DNA from: Chthonomonadales bacterium | GTDB taxonomy: Bacteria; Armatimonadota; Chthonomonadetes; Chthonomonadales; CAJBBX01 | Length of the DNA: 64,000 nucleotides | Direction: 5' to 3' | Assembly: GCA_013360745.1 (NCBI GenBank) | Contig: JABWBA010000003.1 | Span: 1-64,000, forward strand | Shown here: positions 48,357 through 57,622 of the stretch, piece after piece | Position numbering within the stretch: position 1 is the first letter of the stretch | How the letters are laid out: every line of letters starts with the position of its first letter | Position numbers and translations under genes: made by a program | Notes under the pieces: model-generated | Seen by the model: only the letters and a program-made list of their open reading frames with translations | Told to the model about the DNA's origin: nothing | The model's database searches: none

Positions 48357-49051
48357 GTCCCACTCCACGTCGAGCGGACCTTCGCGCACAGTTTGCGAAG
48401 TGGGGATTGCACCCCAAGACTCAGGGCAAACGCCCGACATGCTCGGTCTTCGCGGTTACAGCAGCCCTTGAGTTTGCGGTTGCGCAACGCCACGAAGCAG
48501 GATGCGTGTTGAGTGAGGAATACCTGAACTGGGCCTCCAACGAGGCCATCGGCGAGTTCGAGGACGGTGGCTTCTTCTCAGATCTCTGGACCGGCTTCCA
48601 GAAACACGGCATCTGTGAGGAGCCTCTTGCCCCATATGCCGAGGCGTTCGATCCTGAATGGCTGCCTAGCCGGGTCGCGCGCGGCGACGGCAAACTCCGC
48701 AGGGACGCCGGCTACGAACTCGCATGGATCAAAGAGTGGAACGTGACCACGGGCCTTACTGACGATGAGCTGGCCGCGATCCTGGATACGCTGGCCTCGG
48801 GGAATCCGGTCTGCGCGGGCCTTCGCTGGCCGATCAAAGCCGAATACGACGGCACAACCCTGCGGATGTGCGGTGCGTCCGAGGTGTTCGACGGCCATAG
48901 CGTGCTTCTGGTCGGCTACAACCTGGAACCGTCCGAAGGATGCGACGGCGTTATCGTCTTCAAAGATTCAGGAAGCGGAGGCCGCTACGCTTCCATGCCC
49001 ATCGAGTACGCCCGGGCGTATACCAACGACGCGGCGGTGATCAGCGACTGA
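48353..49051 (+). CDS. Papain-like (C1 family) cysteine peptidase, divergent
   Basis: KTQGKRPTCSVFAVTAALEF (Gln/Cys region), VFDGHSVLLVGY (His), VFKDSGSGGRYASM in place of the usual Asn motif. Confidence 0.75.
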   Translation: MSPTPRRADLRAQFAKWGLHPKTQGKRPTCSVFAVTAALEFAVAQRHEAGCVLSEEYLNWASNEAIGEFEDGGFFSDLWTGFQKHGICEEPLAPYAEAFDPEWLPSRVARGDGKLRRDAGYELAWIKEWNVTTGLTDDELAAILDTLASGNPVCAGLRWPIKAEYDGTTLRMCGASEVFDGHSVLLVGYNLEPSEGCDGVIVFKDSGSGGRYASMPIEYARAYTNDAAVISD

Positions 49052-50102
49052 GAGTGAGATGAGGGCCGGCCTGGTGGAAATACGGCTCCGGATCGGCCTC
49101 CGCCAGCATCATATGGGAATCGAGGTCGTAGACCGAAAACGCCCCCGTACCCGCAGCGAGCGACAGCGCGAAACCGATCCCGCGGGGGGTTTCCAGCATA
49201 CAGCCCATCATCAACGACAAGCCTGCAGCCCGCGACACGGAGATGATGTCCTGGGCGCCCTGTACGCCGGATTTCATCAGCTTGACGTTGATCCCCGCGA
49301 TACGGCCCAGCCGCACCACGCGCAACGCGTCGGCAGCCGTCAGAACGGCTTCGTCGGCAAACACGGGGACGGGTGATTCCGCGGCGACCTCGGCAAGCCC
49401 CTCCAGATCCTCCCGATGGACCGGCTGTTCGAGCAGTTCAATCGCCAATCCCATCCGTAGCGCTGTCCGCACGAACGCTAGCGCTGTGGCCGGCGTATAC
49501 CCTTGATTGGCATCGAGCCGGAAGACAGCGTCGGGCGCCACTCTGGCGACATCCAGCAGAACCCGAAGATCGTCGTCCGGGTCAGGACGACCGATCTTAA
49601 CCTTGAACCGCCGGAAGCCCTGCTCGGCGAACGCAACGGCCCGAGCGCACGTATCGTCGACCATCGGCAACGTCACATCCGTCTCGATCTGAGGGACGGA
49701 TCCGCCAAAGTAGGACCACCAATCCGCGCCGAAGCGGCGACAGATAAGGTCGTACAGACCCATCTCGAGAGCGGCTCGGGCGGCCGGCTGACCGTAGGGG
49801 AAGCCGTCGGTCGGCGCCAACCGTGATTCCAGCGACTCCAGCAACTGTCGAGGTCTCGCGCAGTCCCCGCCGAGCGCTTCCGCGGCCAGACCCTTCAGCG
49901 TCGTCTCCGCGGTATCGCTGGTCTCACCGGTGACGTACTGCACCGGCACGCATTCCCCTATTCCCTGCAGCCCGTCATCCGTCGTCAGCGTCACCCGAAC
50001 CACTCGGGTGACCTGACGGATCAGATGGTCCCGCGCGGTGGCGAACGAAAGCCGCAGCGGGAGCTCGATCGGTTCAATATGGAACGATCTCAGGATGGAC
50101 AT
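49041..50102 (-). CDS. Dipeptide (L-Ala-D/L-Glu-type) epimerase, enolase superfamily
   Basis: RRFKVKIGRPDPDDDLRVL, FRLDANQGYTP, ELLEQPV, VFADEAV, GINVKLMKSGV. Confidence 0.9.
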   Translation of the reverse strand: MSILRSFHIEPIELPLRLSFATARDHLIRQVTRVVRVTLTTDDGLQGIGECVPVQYVTGETSDTAETTLKGLAAEALGGDCARPRQLLESLESRLAPTDGFPYGQPAARAALEMGLYDLICRRFGADWWSYFGGSVPQIETDVTLPMVDDTCARAVAFAEQGFRRFKVKIGRPDPDDDLRVLLDVARVAPDAVFRLDANQGYTPATALAFVRTALRMGLAIELLEQPVHREDLEGLAEVAAESPVPVFADEAVLTAADALRVVRLGRIAGINVKLMKSGVQGAQDIISVSRAAGLSLMMGCMLETPRGIGFALSLAAGTGAFSVYDLDSHMMLAEADPEPYFHQAGPHLTLSR

Positions 50103-50203
50103 CGAGGGATGCTTCGAAGGCTCCGCGACACACCGGCCGGCCCCGCGGCATACGCGGCAGCCGGCCGGCGGCCTAAGCGTGCTCCATAAGCCCGCAAACA
50201 GGC

Positions 50204-50386
50204 TTAGCCGTGAGTCTCCTGACCGTCACTCCCCTTTTCCGCCATCTGGACAATGCCCGAGTCTGGCCTCGCCATCGCGCAGCACCCAGTCGGATCTGTC
50301 CGCTGGAAACCGTGCCCGATTCCGGCCAGCGTGATCAACAACGCAAGTGCAAGAAACGTTCGTGATAGTCTCGGGATAATCCTCAT
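50204..50386 (-). CDS. Small putative secreted protein
   Basis: 60 aa ORF with N-terminal signal-like sequence MRIIPRLSRTFLALALLITLAGIGHG, starting 4 nt after the upstream stop. Confidence 0.45.
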   Translation of the reverse strand: MRIIPRLSRTFLALALLITLAGIGHGFQRTDPTGCCAMARPDSGIVQMAEKGSDGQETHG

Positions 50387-50390
50387 CGTC

Positions 50391-51914
50391 CTATTCCTTT
50401 CCCATCGATCCTTCGAGCCATGTCCACCACGCGACCAGATCCCGATCGCGAATCTGAAAGAGCGTCTGCAGCGCTTTCTCCGCCCTGCATTCCGCCATAT
50501 CTTCGCGGATGATCTGCTCCAGCGTCTGTTGCGCCTCGGTATAGCGCCGATCCTTGACCAGGGCCAGGATCAGGTTGGCGACGCGCATCGGCGAGGGCCG
50601 CTGCATCGCCATCAGAGCGTAGTGTAGCGCAAGCTCCAGATTCCGCTCTCGGTTTCGTCCGGCGTCGTGCCAGGTCAGATGGATGTCGGCCGCGTTGGTC
50701 GCCGCGATGAATCGGTGCGGTCCTTCGGCATCACGCTCGATGATCAAGAGATAGACGCGGAGCGCATCGCGCAGGCGCCCGAGGCGGCTGTACATCACGC
50801 CGACCTCGTTGAGCGCCTCGATAAAGGATGGCTCCGCATCGTAGGCTGTCCGATAGCGCGCGAGAGCATCCTCGACTCGCCCTTCCGCGCGAAGCGACCT
50901 CGCCTCATCGTAGAGGGACCGCGCCGGTTCTGTCTTAGGGGAGTTCCGGTCGACTGTATAAAGATCGAGCACCCGTATGGCATCGCGCACCTCAGGGCTC
51001 GGCGGGGCGGCCTGCTGGGCATCGGTAACGTCGTTGACTACGGCCTCACCAACGGTATCCGCCGATCCGGCGTCATGGCGGTTCGCCCAGCCGACTCCCA
51101 GGAGGCGATCGATCATCGCCGCCTGGCGATCGCCAGTCCATTCCGTGGTCGATGTCGGCCTTCTGCGCACCTTCGGCGCCTTCTGTTTGGTCATGATCCA
51201 TACGAATCGGTTCTCTGCCGTACACTCGCTCTGAACCAACGCGGTTACTGCGGCTCGTGCCCGACAGAGTGTCTGGCGCTCGGAAGCGGTGGCGGGCGCA
51301 ACACGGCGGCCCGCCTGACGTTCCTTCTCCCGAGCGATGTCCCGGGTCAGCGCTGCAATATAGTTCGCCGGCACCCGTCGCAATGCCTTCCTCAACGCAG
51401 AGCGAAACTCATTCCGCTCTTCCATTGCGAGAAGGTGCGCTTCCGGTGATCCCTCGGTGGAAGGATCGGAGATCAGATCGGCAAGCGTCGGCCCTGCCTC
51501 ATCCGGCGATGAGGATATTGCGGCATCGAGCGAAAGACACAGAGGTTCCCGCCTCAGAACGCGCGCATCATCGGTCAACACCGAACGAATAGCGCGAGCG
51601 AGATAGGCTGCAGGCTCCGGGAATAGATCCGGGATCGACGCTCGGACGCCAGCCGCGGCCCGGCGAGCGACTACAACGCGCGCCATCTTACGGCAGGCCT
51701 CTGACAGAGCCGAATAACAATCGTTGGCGCTGAGACGGGGACCGACCTCTCGGCCGTCGTCCAGGGTTCGCGGCGAGGTCAGCAGCGAGATGGCTCTTGG
51801 GGCGACCGATGCGAGTAGTTCCTCGGCCGCGCTCGCGATCTCAGCCTGCTCCGGAAGGTACTCCGAAACCGGCGGAACGCTTGCCTGTTGTATGCTATGC
51901 GCAGCCAATCTCAT
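50391..51914 (-). CDS. Sigma-factor-like N-terminus fused to TPR-repeat C-terminus
   Basis: PEPAAYLARAIRSVLTDDARVLRREPLCLSLDAAISSS...TLADLISDPSTEGSPEAHLLAMEERNEFRSALRKAL resembles the sigma region 2-4 linker; C-terminal TPR-like ALARYRTAYDAEPSFIEALNEVGVMYSRLGRLRDALRVY. Confidence 0.6.
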   Translation of the reverse strand: MRLAAHSIQQASVPPVSEYLPEQAEIASAAEELLASVAPRAISLLTSPRTLDDGREVGPRLSANDCYSALSEACRKMARVVVARRAAAGVRASIPDLFPEPAAYLARAIRSVLTDDARVLRREPLCLSLDAAISSSPDEAGPTLADLISDPSTEGSPEAHLLAMEERNEFRSALRKALRRVPANYIAALTRDIAREKERQAGRRVAPATASERQTLCRARAAVTALVQSECTAENRFVWIMTKQKAPKVRRRPTSTTEWTGDRQAAMIDRLLGVGWANRHDAGSADTVGEAVVNDVTDAQQAAPPSPEVRDAIRVLDLYTVDRNSPKTEPARSLYDEARSLRAEGRVEDALARYRTAYDAEPSFIEALNEVGVMYSRLGRLRDALRVYLLIIERDAEGPHRFIAATNAADIHLTWHDAGRNRERNLELALHYALMAMQRPSPMRVANLILALVKDRRYTEAQQTLEQIIREDMAECRAEKALQTLFQIRDRDLVAWWTWLEGSMGKE

Positions 51915-51937
51915 ACTCCCGTGTCTCGCCTGTTCTT

Positions 51938-51948
51938 ACGTATTACGT
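51938..51948. repeat. 11-bp palindrome ACGTA-T-TACGT in the leader of the sigma-like/TPR gene
   Basis: Read directly from the sequence. Confidence 0.65.
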
Positions 51949-51997
51949 CTTACCACCGTTGTTGTGACAATTAATCGAAGTGATCATATGTACACGA

Positions 51998-52468
51998 TTA
52001 GACGCCCTCAGCAGGCTCAGGGTTTCCTCGTTTAAGGCGAATATCCTCGAGCCCCGCCATCATCGCGGCGGTGATCCGAGTCGGCCTGCCCGTTTGCCGG
52101 GAGATCGCCGCCCAGGTGGTTCGCGCGCGGGCGATGACCACGCCGTCAAGAGAGAACTCGACAAGCCGATTCAGGCGAGCCCCACCCCACCGTTCGATAC
52201 GGGTTGAAGCGATCAGGGTATCTCCGACGAAGGCCTCGCGCAGATAGTCGATCTCGTGCCGGACCACGAACCAATCGACATCTACCGGATCCCGACCCGA
52301 TTGCGCCAACCTCCAATGGGCAGCGGCCACCTCTTCCACCCATTGGAGATAGACGATATTGTGGACATGAGCACCGGGCCCGCCAACGTGAGCCTCCGCA
52401 ACGACGATGGGTTTGGTGAACTCCCACACTGTCGAGGGCTGCGGCTGCGCCTCCGGCTCCGGCCTCAT
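51998..52468 (-). CDS. Acyl-CoA thioesterase (4-hydroxybenzoyl-CoA thioesterase-like hot-dog fold)
   Basis: GGPGAHVHNIVYLQWVEEVAAAHW, WFVVRHEIDYLREAFVGDTL; start MRPEPEAQ at 52468 overlaps the upstream gene stop. Confidence 0.85.
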   Translation of the reverse strand: MRPEPEAQPQPSTVWEFTKPIVVAEAHVGGPGAHVHNIVYLQWVEEVAAAHWRLAQSGRDPVDVDWFVVRHEIDYLREAFVGDTLIASTRIERWGGARLNRLVEFSLDGVVIARARTTWAAISRQTGRPTRITAAMMAGLEDIRLKRGNPEPAEGV

Positions 52469-54117
52469 CGGGCGCGATCCACGCGCTTGCCACGCATGAC
52501 GGGAAGAACGATCTGGGATGGATACCTCGCGCCCCAGTAGATCGTGTTGCGGGCGGTACGGACGTTGGACGACGACCGAAACGGTTCGCCCGTATTCGGA
52601 TTGGGATCCCATCCGGGAGCGTTGCTGGACGTCACCTGCACCCGGATTCGGTGCCCTTTCGCAAAGACTATGCTGGTCGACCAGAGGTCGATATCAAACA
52701 GGTACGGTTTGCCCGGCTCCATCAGGATGGATCTCGCGGGACCCTGGCGAAATCGGCCGCGCAGGATCCCCTCGCAAACGTTGTACGACGCGCCGTCCGG
52801 ATATACATCGCACAGCTTTCCGACGAAATCCGTGTCGGGGCCGTCGCTGGAGGCCCAGAGCTTGAGCCGCACCCGCCCCGTCACCTCCACGGGCTGATCC
52901 AGCGGAGGTGTCGAGAACACGAGGACGTCCTTCCGCGCTTCGACGGCTGCCTGATTCCTCGCCCCCGACGGGAGGGTCAACTGCGGCCCGCCGGTGGTCG
53001 GCGCCGGATTCCGCGGATCATAGACGAACGTGGTCTGACCCGGTTGGGACGGCTTGACCGGGCTTAACGCCCCGGTTGCGCCGAGGTAATAAGGAGTGTT
53101 CTTTCCGCCGGGCGGCGGCCACGTCGTCGCGGTCCGCCACTCGTTGCCGGGGGCTGCGGCGTCACGGGCATCGCCCATCGTGTAGTAGGTCACCGCGGGA
53201 TCTCGATCGACGCCCGTGTCCTCTCCCCGCAGCTGACTCCCGAGCCACGCCCATACATCAGCGGATCGGACGGGCGGAGTTTTGCCGTTCCTGAACTTCA
53301 GTTCCCCGGCCTTATCCTGAAAGATGCCGTGGGTCCACGGGCCCATGATCAACCGTTGTTTGCCGCGGGCTCCCTGCCCGCCTCGAAGTTGAAATCCCTG
53401 GAAGGCGTCGATCGTACCCTGAGCAAAGATGTCATACCAGCCGCCGACATGCACCGCCGCAGTATGGACTTGCGAATAGCGGCGGGATAGATCCCTCTCC
53501 TGCCAGAACGGCCCATCGATATCGGTCCGGGTCCAGTGCGCCAGCGCGGTCGGACTGAACGCCGCGATACGGAGCCAGTCCTCGATCATGGCCTTTCGGA
53601 ATACGCCGCCGGAGAACACCATATCCCCGTAAGCCCTCGGCGCTCCGACGTGGATCACCTGGGCCGCGACCTTTTTGGTACCGGTTCCGGCCAATAACAG
53701 CTGGGTTATGCCCAGGGCCGATCCGCCAACGGTTCCGATCTTGCCGCACCATGGCTGTCGCGCCATCCATTCTACGGTGTCCAGCCCGTCCTCTCTGCCG
53801 CCCCACCAGCCGTCGGTCTCAAAGGGGAGGTTCTCGCCCTCAGAGGCAAAGCGCCCTCGCGTATCCTGGACCACCATCACATAGCCGCGCCGTACCGCAT
53901 CGGCGCCTTGCTCCGCATGAAGCGCTTTGTTGTAGGTGGTGCGGATCAGAATCGCAGGATGCTTGCCGCTGCCCTTTGGTCGGTACACATCGGTGGCAAG
54001 TTTCACGCCGTCCCGCATCGGGAGCATGACCGTCTCATGGACGACGTCGCTCTGACGCAGCAACGCGAGCGTGGCGATAACCATTCCGGCCAGCCACCAT
54101 AGTTGTCGACTACGCAT
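52465..54117 (-). CDS. CocE/NonD family hydrolase (X-Pro dipeptidyl-peptidase-like)
   Basis: MRDGVKLATDVYRPKGSGKHPAILIRTTYNK; QDTRGRFASEGE; GTVGGSALGITQ; MGPWTHG; start MRSRQLWW at 54117 with GGGAGGG ribosome-binding site. Confidence 0.93.
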   Translation of the reverse strand: MRSRQLWWLAGMVIATLALLRQSDVVHETVMLPMRDGVKLATDVYRPKGSGKHPAILIRTTYNKALHAEQGADAVRRGYVMVVQDTRGRFASEGENLPFETDGWWGGREDGLDTVEWMARQPWCGKIGTVGGSALGITQLLLAGTGTKKVAAQVIHVGAPRAYGDMVFSGGVFRKAMIEDWLRIAAFSPTALAHWTRTDIDGPFWQERDLSRRYSQVHTAAVHVGGWYDIFAQGTIDAFQGFQLRGGQGARGKQRLIMGPWTHGIFQDKAGELKFRNGKTPPVRSADVWAWLGSQLRGEDTGVDRDPAVTYYTMGDARDAAAPGNEWRTATTWPPPGGKNTPYYLGATGALSPVKPSQPGQTTFVYDPRNPAPTTGGPQLTLPSGARNQAAVEARKDVLVFSTPPLDQPVEVTGRVRLKLWASSDGPDTDFVGKLCDVYPDGASYNVCEGILRGRFRQGPARSILMEPGKPYLFDIDLWSTSIVFAKGHRIRVQVTSSNAPGWDPNPNTGEPFRSSSNVRTARNTIYWGARYPSQIVLPVMRGKRVDRAR

Positions 54118-54151
54118 GTTGCCCTCCCGTACTATTGCTGATCGACCTTCC

Positions 54152-54180
54152 ATCATGACACCCGCGAATGCGAACGTCAA
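54152..54180 (-). promoter_or_regulatory. Candidate promoter for the CocE-type gene
   Basis: Minus strand TTGACG-N17-CATGAT. Confidence 0.5.
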
Positions 54181-54275
54181 CCCAACCCATCTAGAAGGAA
54201 ATGGGCGGGTTCCCGCCGAATGATCCTGAAGCAAGGTGCGCCGAAACGCGCACAAGGGGATTAAGGAGGAGAGCC

Positions 54276-55391
54276 ATGCTCGTTGGCGTTCCTAAAGAGA
54301 TCAAACCGGACGAATACCGGGTCGCCATGGTTCCGGCTGGCGTCGAAGCGCTCGTTGAGGCGGGACATACAGTCCTTGTGGAAAGCGGCGCAGGAGAGGG
54401 GACCGGGATCGACGACAGGGAATACGAGGCTCTCGGAGCAAAAATCGGGTCCACGGCCGCCGACGTCTATGCCGCTGCGGACATGATCGTCAAAGTGAAA
54501 GAACCGATTGGCCCCGAGTACCAGATGGTGCGCCGTGGTCAGACGGTCTTCACCTACTTCCATTTCGCGGCAAGCGCAGAGCTGACACGAGCGATGGTCG
54601 ATTCGGGTGCGGTCTGCATCGCCTATGAAACGATCCAACTGGCCGATGGTTCCCTGCCCCTTCTCACGCCCATGAGCGAAGTGGCGGGACGGCTTGCGCC
54701 CCAGGAAGGAGCGAAGTTCCTCGAGCGCCCGATGAAGGGCCGCGGGATTCTGCTGAGCGGTGTGCCAGGCGTTGCACCGGCACGCGTGGTGGTCCTGGGA
54801 GGCGGAACGGTCGGAGCCAATGCGGCCAAGATCGCCGCTGGCCTCGGCGCCGATGTAACCATTCTGGACGTGAACCTGGAGCGACTGCGGTATCTCGATG
54901 ACATCATGCCGACGAACATCCGAACGCTCTACTCGAATACGCACAACATCCGGCAGGTGGTTCGGGAGGCGGACCTTGTCATAGGGAGCGTCCTCCGGCG
55001 CGGCGCGCGCGCACCGGTGCTGGTCACGCGGGCGATGCTCGCTTCGATGCGTAAGGGTTCTGTGATCGTCGATGTGGCCGTCGATCAGGGCGGTTGTTTC
55101 GAAACAACGCGACCGACTACCCACCATGATCCCGTCTTCGTCGAGGAGGGAGTCGTCCACTACTGTGTCGCGAACATGCCCGGCGCCGTGCCCGGTACGT
55201 CGACATTCGCGCTCACAAACGAGACCCTGCCATGGGTTCGGCGCCTCGCCAACGAGGGCTGGCGCCGCGCCGCCCAGAACAGCGGCCCGTTGAAGAACGG
55301 ACTCAATGTCGTCGAGGGGAAGGTCGTGTTCCAGGCGATCGCGGATCAGTTCGGCATGACCTACACACCGGTGGACGAGGTACTCGCCTGA
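54276..55391 (+). CDS. ald: Alanine dehydrogenase
   Basis: MLVGVPKEIKPDEYRVAMVPAGVEALV; VVVLGGGTVGANAAKIAAGLGADVTILD; SVIVDVAVDQGGCFETT; upstream AAGGAGGAG. Confidence 0.97.
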   Translation: MLVGVPKEIKPDEYRVAMVPAGVEALVEAGHTVLVESGAGEGTGIDDREYEALGAKIGSTAADVYAAADMIVKVKEPIGPEYQMVRRGQTVFTYFHFAASAELTRAMVDSGAVCIAYETIQLADGSLPLLTPMSEVAGRLAPQEGAKFLERPMKGRGILLSGVPGVAPARVVVLGGGTVGANAAKIAAGLGADVTILDVNLERLRYLDDIMPTNIRTLYSNTHNIRQVVREADLVIGSVLRRGARAPVLVTRAMLASMRKGSVIVDVAVDQGGCFETTRPTTHHDPVFVEEGVVHYCVANMPGAVPGTSTFALTNETLPWVRRLANEGWRRAAQNSGPLKNGLNVVEGKVVFQAIADQFGMTYTPVDEVLA

Positions 55392-56410
55392 ATCCCAGCG
55401 TATCCGGTGATCGCTCGGGCCGTCGGGTCCTTGAATGGCTGAACAGCTATCGAGGCCTGGTGGCTCTGCTCGTCGTCTTCGTCCTGGGATGCGTCTATAC
55501 GCCTACAGCCAGGGACACCGGCCTGCCGATTTTCATCTCGCTCAGGACGCAGCTCGACATCCTGTTCGAATATTGCGAGTATGGCCTTCTCGCGACAGGC
55601 ATGACGCTCGTCATCCTCAGCGGTGGCATCGACCTGTCGGTTAGCTCCGTCCTCGGTTTTTCCGCCACGTTCTTCGCGATCTTGACCATCGGTTACGGCT
55701 GGGGTGTGCCGTCGGCCATCGCCGCGGTGATGGCCGCTGGCATCGTCGCCGGTCTGATCAGCGGTGTTCTTGTCGCCCGGTTTCGCATCCAACCCTTTGT
55801 CGCGACTCTGGCCATGATGACCGCTGCCCGTGGCGCAGCGAAGTTGATTTCAGGGGGGATCAAGGTTCAGCCCGCCGCACAGCCCTGGTACGCGTTGACC
55901 GATGATACACCCGGCTTCTTTCGCTGGATGACGACGGCGCTCCCCGGCATCGGCGTCCAGCCTGCCACAGTCCTTTTTCTGGTCTGCATCCTCACCATGG
56001 CGGTCATCGTCAAACGGTCTGGGTATGGTCGCCAGCTTTATGCAATCGGAGGCAACGAAGAAGCCGCGCGTCTGGCGGGCATACCGGTTCGTCGGGTCAA
56101 GCTGCAGACCTATGCGCTTTGTGCCATGTTCGCAGCCCTTGCGGGTGTCGTCAACGCTTGTCGTCAGGATATCGGGGATCCGGAAGCGGGATTCACGTTT
56201 GAACTGGACGCCATCGCCGCGACTGTGATCGGCGGCACGAGCCTGTTGGGCGGTCGCGGCGGTATGATGTTCACCTTGATCGGCGTCCTGATCATGGCCT
56301 ACATCAACAAGATACTCAGCCTGAACGCGGTCGCGATCGACCGGCGTATGATCATTCAAGCGGCGATCATCGTGGTCGCTGTCCTTATTCAACGTCAGGA
56401 GAAGGGGTAG
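55388..56410 (+). CDS. Sugar-type ABC transporter permease (RbsC-like)
   Basis: GMTLVILSGGIDLSVSSVLGF; YAIGGNEEAARLAGIPVRRVKLQTYALCA; ATVIGGTSLLGGRGG. Start codon uncertain (non-ATG near the ald stop). Confidence 0.9.
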   Translation: MNPSVSGDRSGRRVLEWLNSYRGLVALLVVFVLGCVYTPTARDTGLPIFISLRTQLDILFEYCEYGLLATGMTLVILSGGIDLSVSSVLGFSATFFAILTIGYGWGVPSAIAAVMAAGIVAGLISGVLVARFRIQPFVATLAMMTAARGAAKLISGGIKVQPAAQPWYALTDDTPGFFRWMTTALPGIGVQPATVLFLVCILTMAVIVKRSGYGRQLYAIGGNEEAARLAGIPVRRVKLQTYALCAMFAALAGVVNACRQDIGDPEAGFTFELDAIAATVIGGTSLLGGRGGMMFTLIGVLIMAYINKILSLNAVAIDRRMIIQAAIIVVAVLIQRQEKG

Positions 56411-56416
56411 CGTCAA

Positions 56417-57385
56417 ATGAGGTTATGCGCCATTGCGGCAGCCGGCATCGTGATCTCGATAGCAGGCTGTCAGGCGGGCAAGAAAACAGAGGATCGTCTC
56501 GCCCACGAAGGAGACCCATCGAAAACCGGTAAGAAGTACGTTATCGGAATGTCCCAATGCAATCGGGGCGAACCATGGCGTGTGCAGATGGACAAGGACA
56601 TCGAGGAAGCGGCGAAAGCGCACCCCGATCTCGAGGTCCTGTTCAAAGACGCGCAGAATAAGGCTGAAACCCAGCAGAGTCAGGTTCGTGAGTTCGTTCA
56701 ACAAAAGGTTGACCTGATCATCATCAGCCCGAAAGAGGCCCGCCCCCTTACTCGCCCCGTCGAGGAAGCCATGGACGCGGGAATACCGGTGATCGTGCTG
56801 GATCGGAAGGTCGAGGGAGACAAGTACACCTGCTTCATCGGCGCCGACAACGTCAAGATCGGCCGCGAAGCGGGCAAGTTCCTTGTCGAACTGCTGGGAG
56901 GAAAGGGAAACGTGGTCGAGCTCAAAGGCCTCATGACCTCCACACCCGGACAGGAGCGTCACAAGGGCTTCATGGAAGGGATTGCCGGATCGAACCTCAA
57001 GGTGGTCTTCGATGCCGATTGCCAGTGGCTGGAGCCGAACGCGCAGCGGGAGATGAAGTCGGCGCTCTCGAGGTTCCCGACAATCGACGCTGTCTACGGT
57101 CACAATGATCCCAGCGCCCACGGCGCCTACCTTGCTGCACGACAGGAAGGCAAAGGCCGCGAGAAGACGATCAAGTTCGTCGGCATCGACGCTCTTCCGC
57201 ACGAAGGTGTCCGCTACGTTAAGGATGGCATCCTCACGGCAACCTTCCAGTATCCGACCGGCGGCCAGGAAGCCATCGAGAACGCCCTGAAGATCCTCAA
57301 GGGTGAAAAGGTCGAGAAGAACATAACCCTGGGGACTCGCCGATTTACCAAAGATAACGCAGAGACCGGCGGCGAGGCGCTCTGA
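56417..57385 (+). CDS. Sugar-type ABC transporter substrate-binding lipoprotein (RbsB-like)
   Basis: Lipobox IAGCQAG; YVIGMSQCNRGEPWRVQMDKDIEEAAK; VDLIIISPKEARPL. Confidence 0.92.
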   Translation: MRLCAIAAAGIVISIAGCQAGKKTEDRLAHEGDPSKTGKKYVIGMSQCNRGEPWRVQMDKDIEEAAKAHPDLEVLFKDAQNKAETQQSQVREFVQQKVDLIIISPKEARPLTRPVEEAMDAGIPVIVLDRKVEGDKYTCFIGADNVKIGREAGKFLVELLGGKGNVVELKGLMTSTPGQERHKGFMEGIAGSNLKVVFDADCQWLEPNAQREMKSALSRFPTIDAVYGHNDPSAHGAYLAARQEGKGREKTIKFVGIDALPHEGVRYVKDGILTATFQYPTGGQEAIENALKILKGEKVEKNITLGTRRFTKDNAETGGEAL

Positions 57386-57430
57386 TTGGCGGAACCGCTC
57401 CTAACGCGGTGTCACCATGTCAAAGAAAAG

Positions 57431-57466
57431 CGGGCCGAAGTGCGCCGTATGGCGCCCTTCGGCCCG
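57431..57466. repeat. Large inverted repeat/hairpin between the binding-protein gene and alr
   Basis: CGGGCCGAAG-T-GCGCC-GTAT-GGCGC-C-CTTCGGCCCG, 15 paired positions around a tetraloop. Confidence 0.85.
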
Positions 57467-57622
57467 TAACCCTCGCACTGTCTGCCAGATTTCCCGGCCT
57501 CGACAGTCCCAACACATATCGAGGGAAGGCATGAGGGGTTTCCCCCTAACCGAGCTGCTGTTAGTACAGACCGCCATCATCGTTCGACGTAACACCCTGA
57601 GGCGATATTCAAGCGAAAATAT

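Noticed and set aside
54261-55160. 299 aa minus-strand ORF antisense to ald
   Set aside because: Shadow of a well-supported alanine dehydrogenase.
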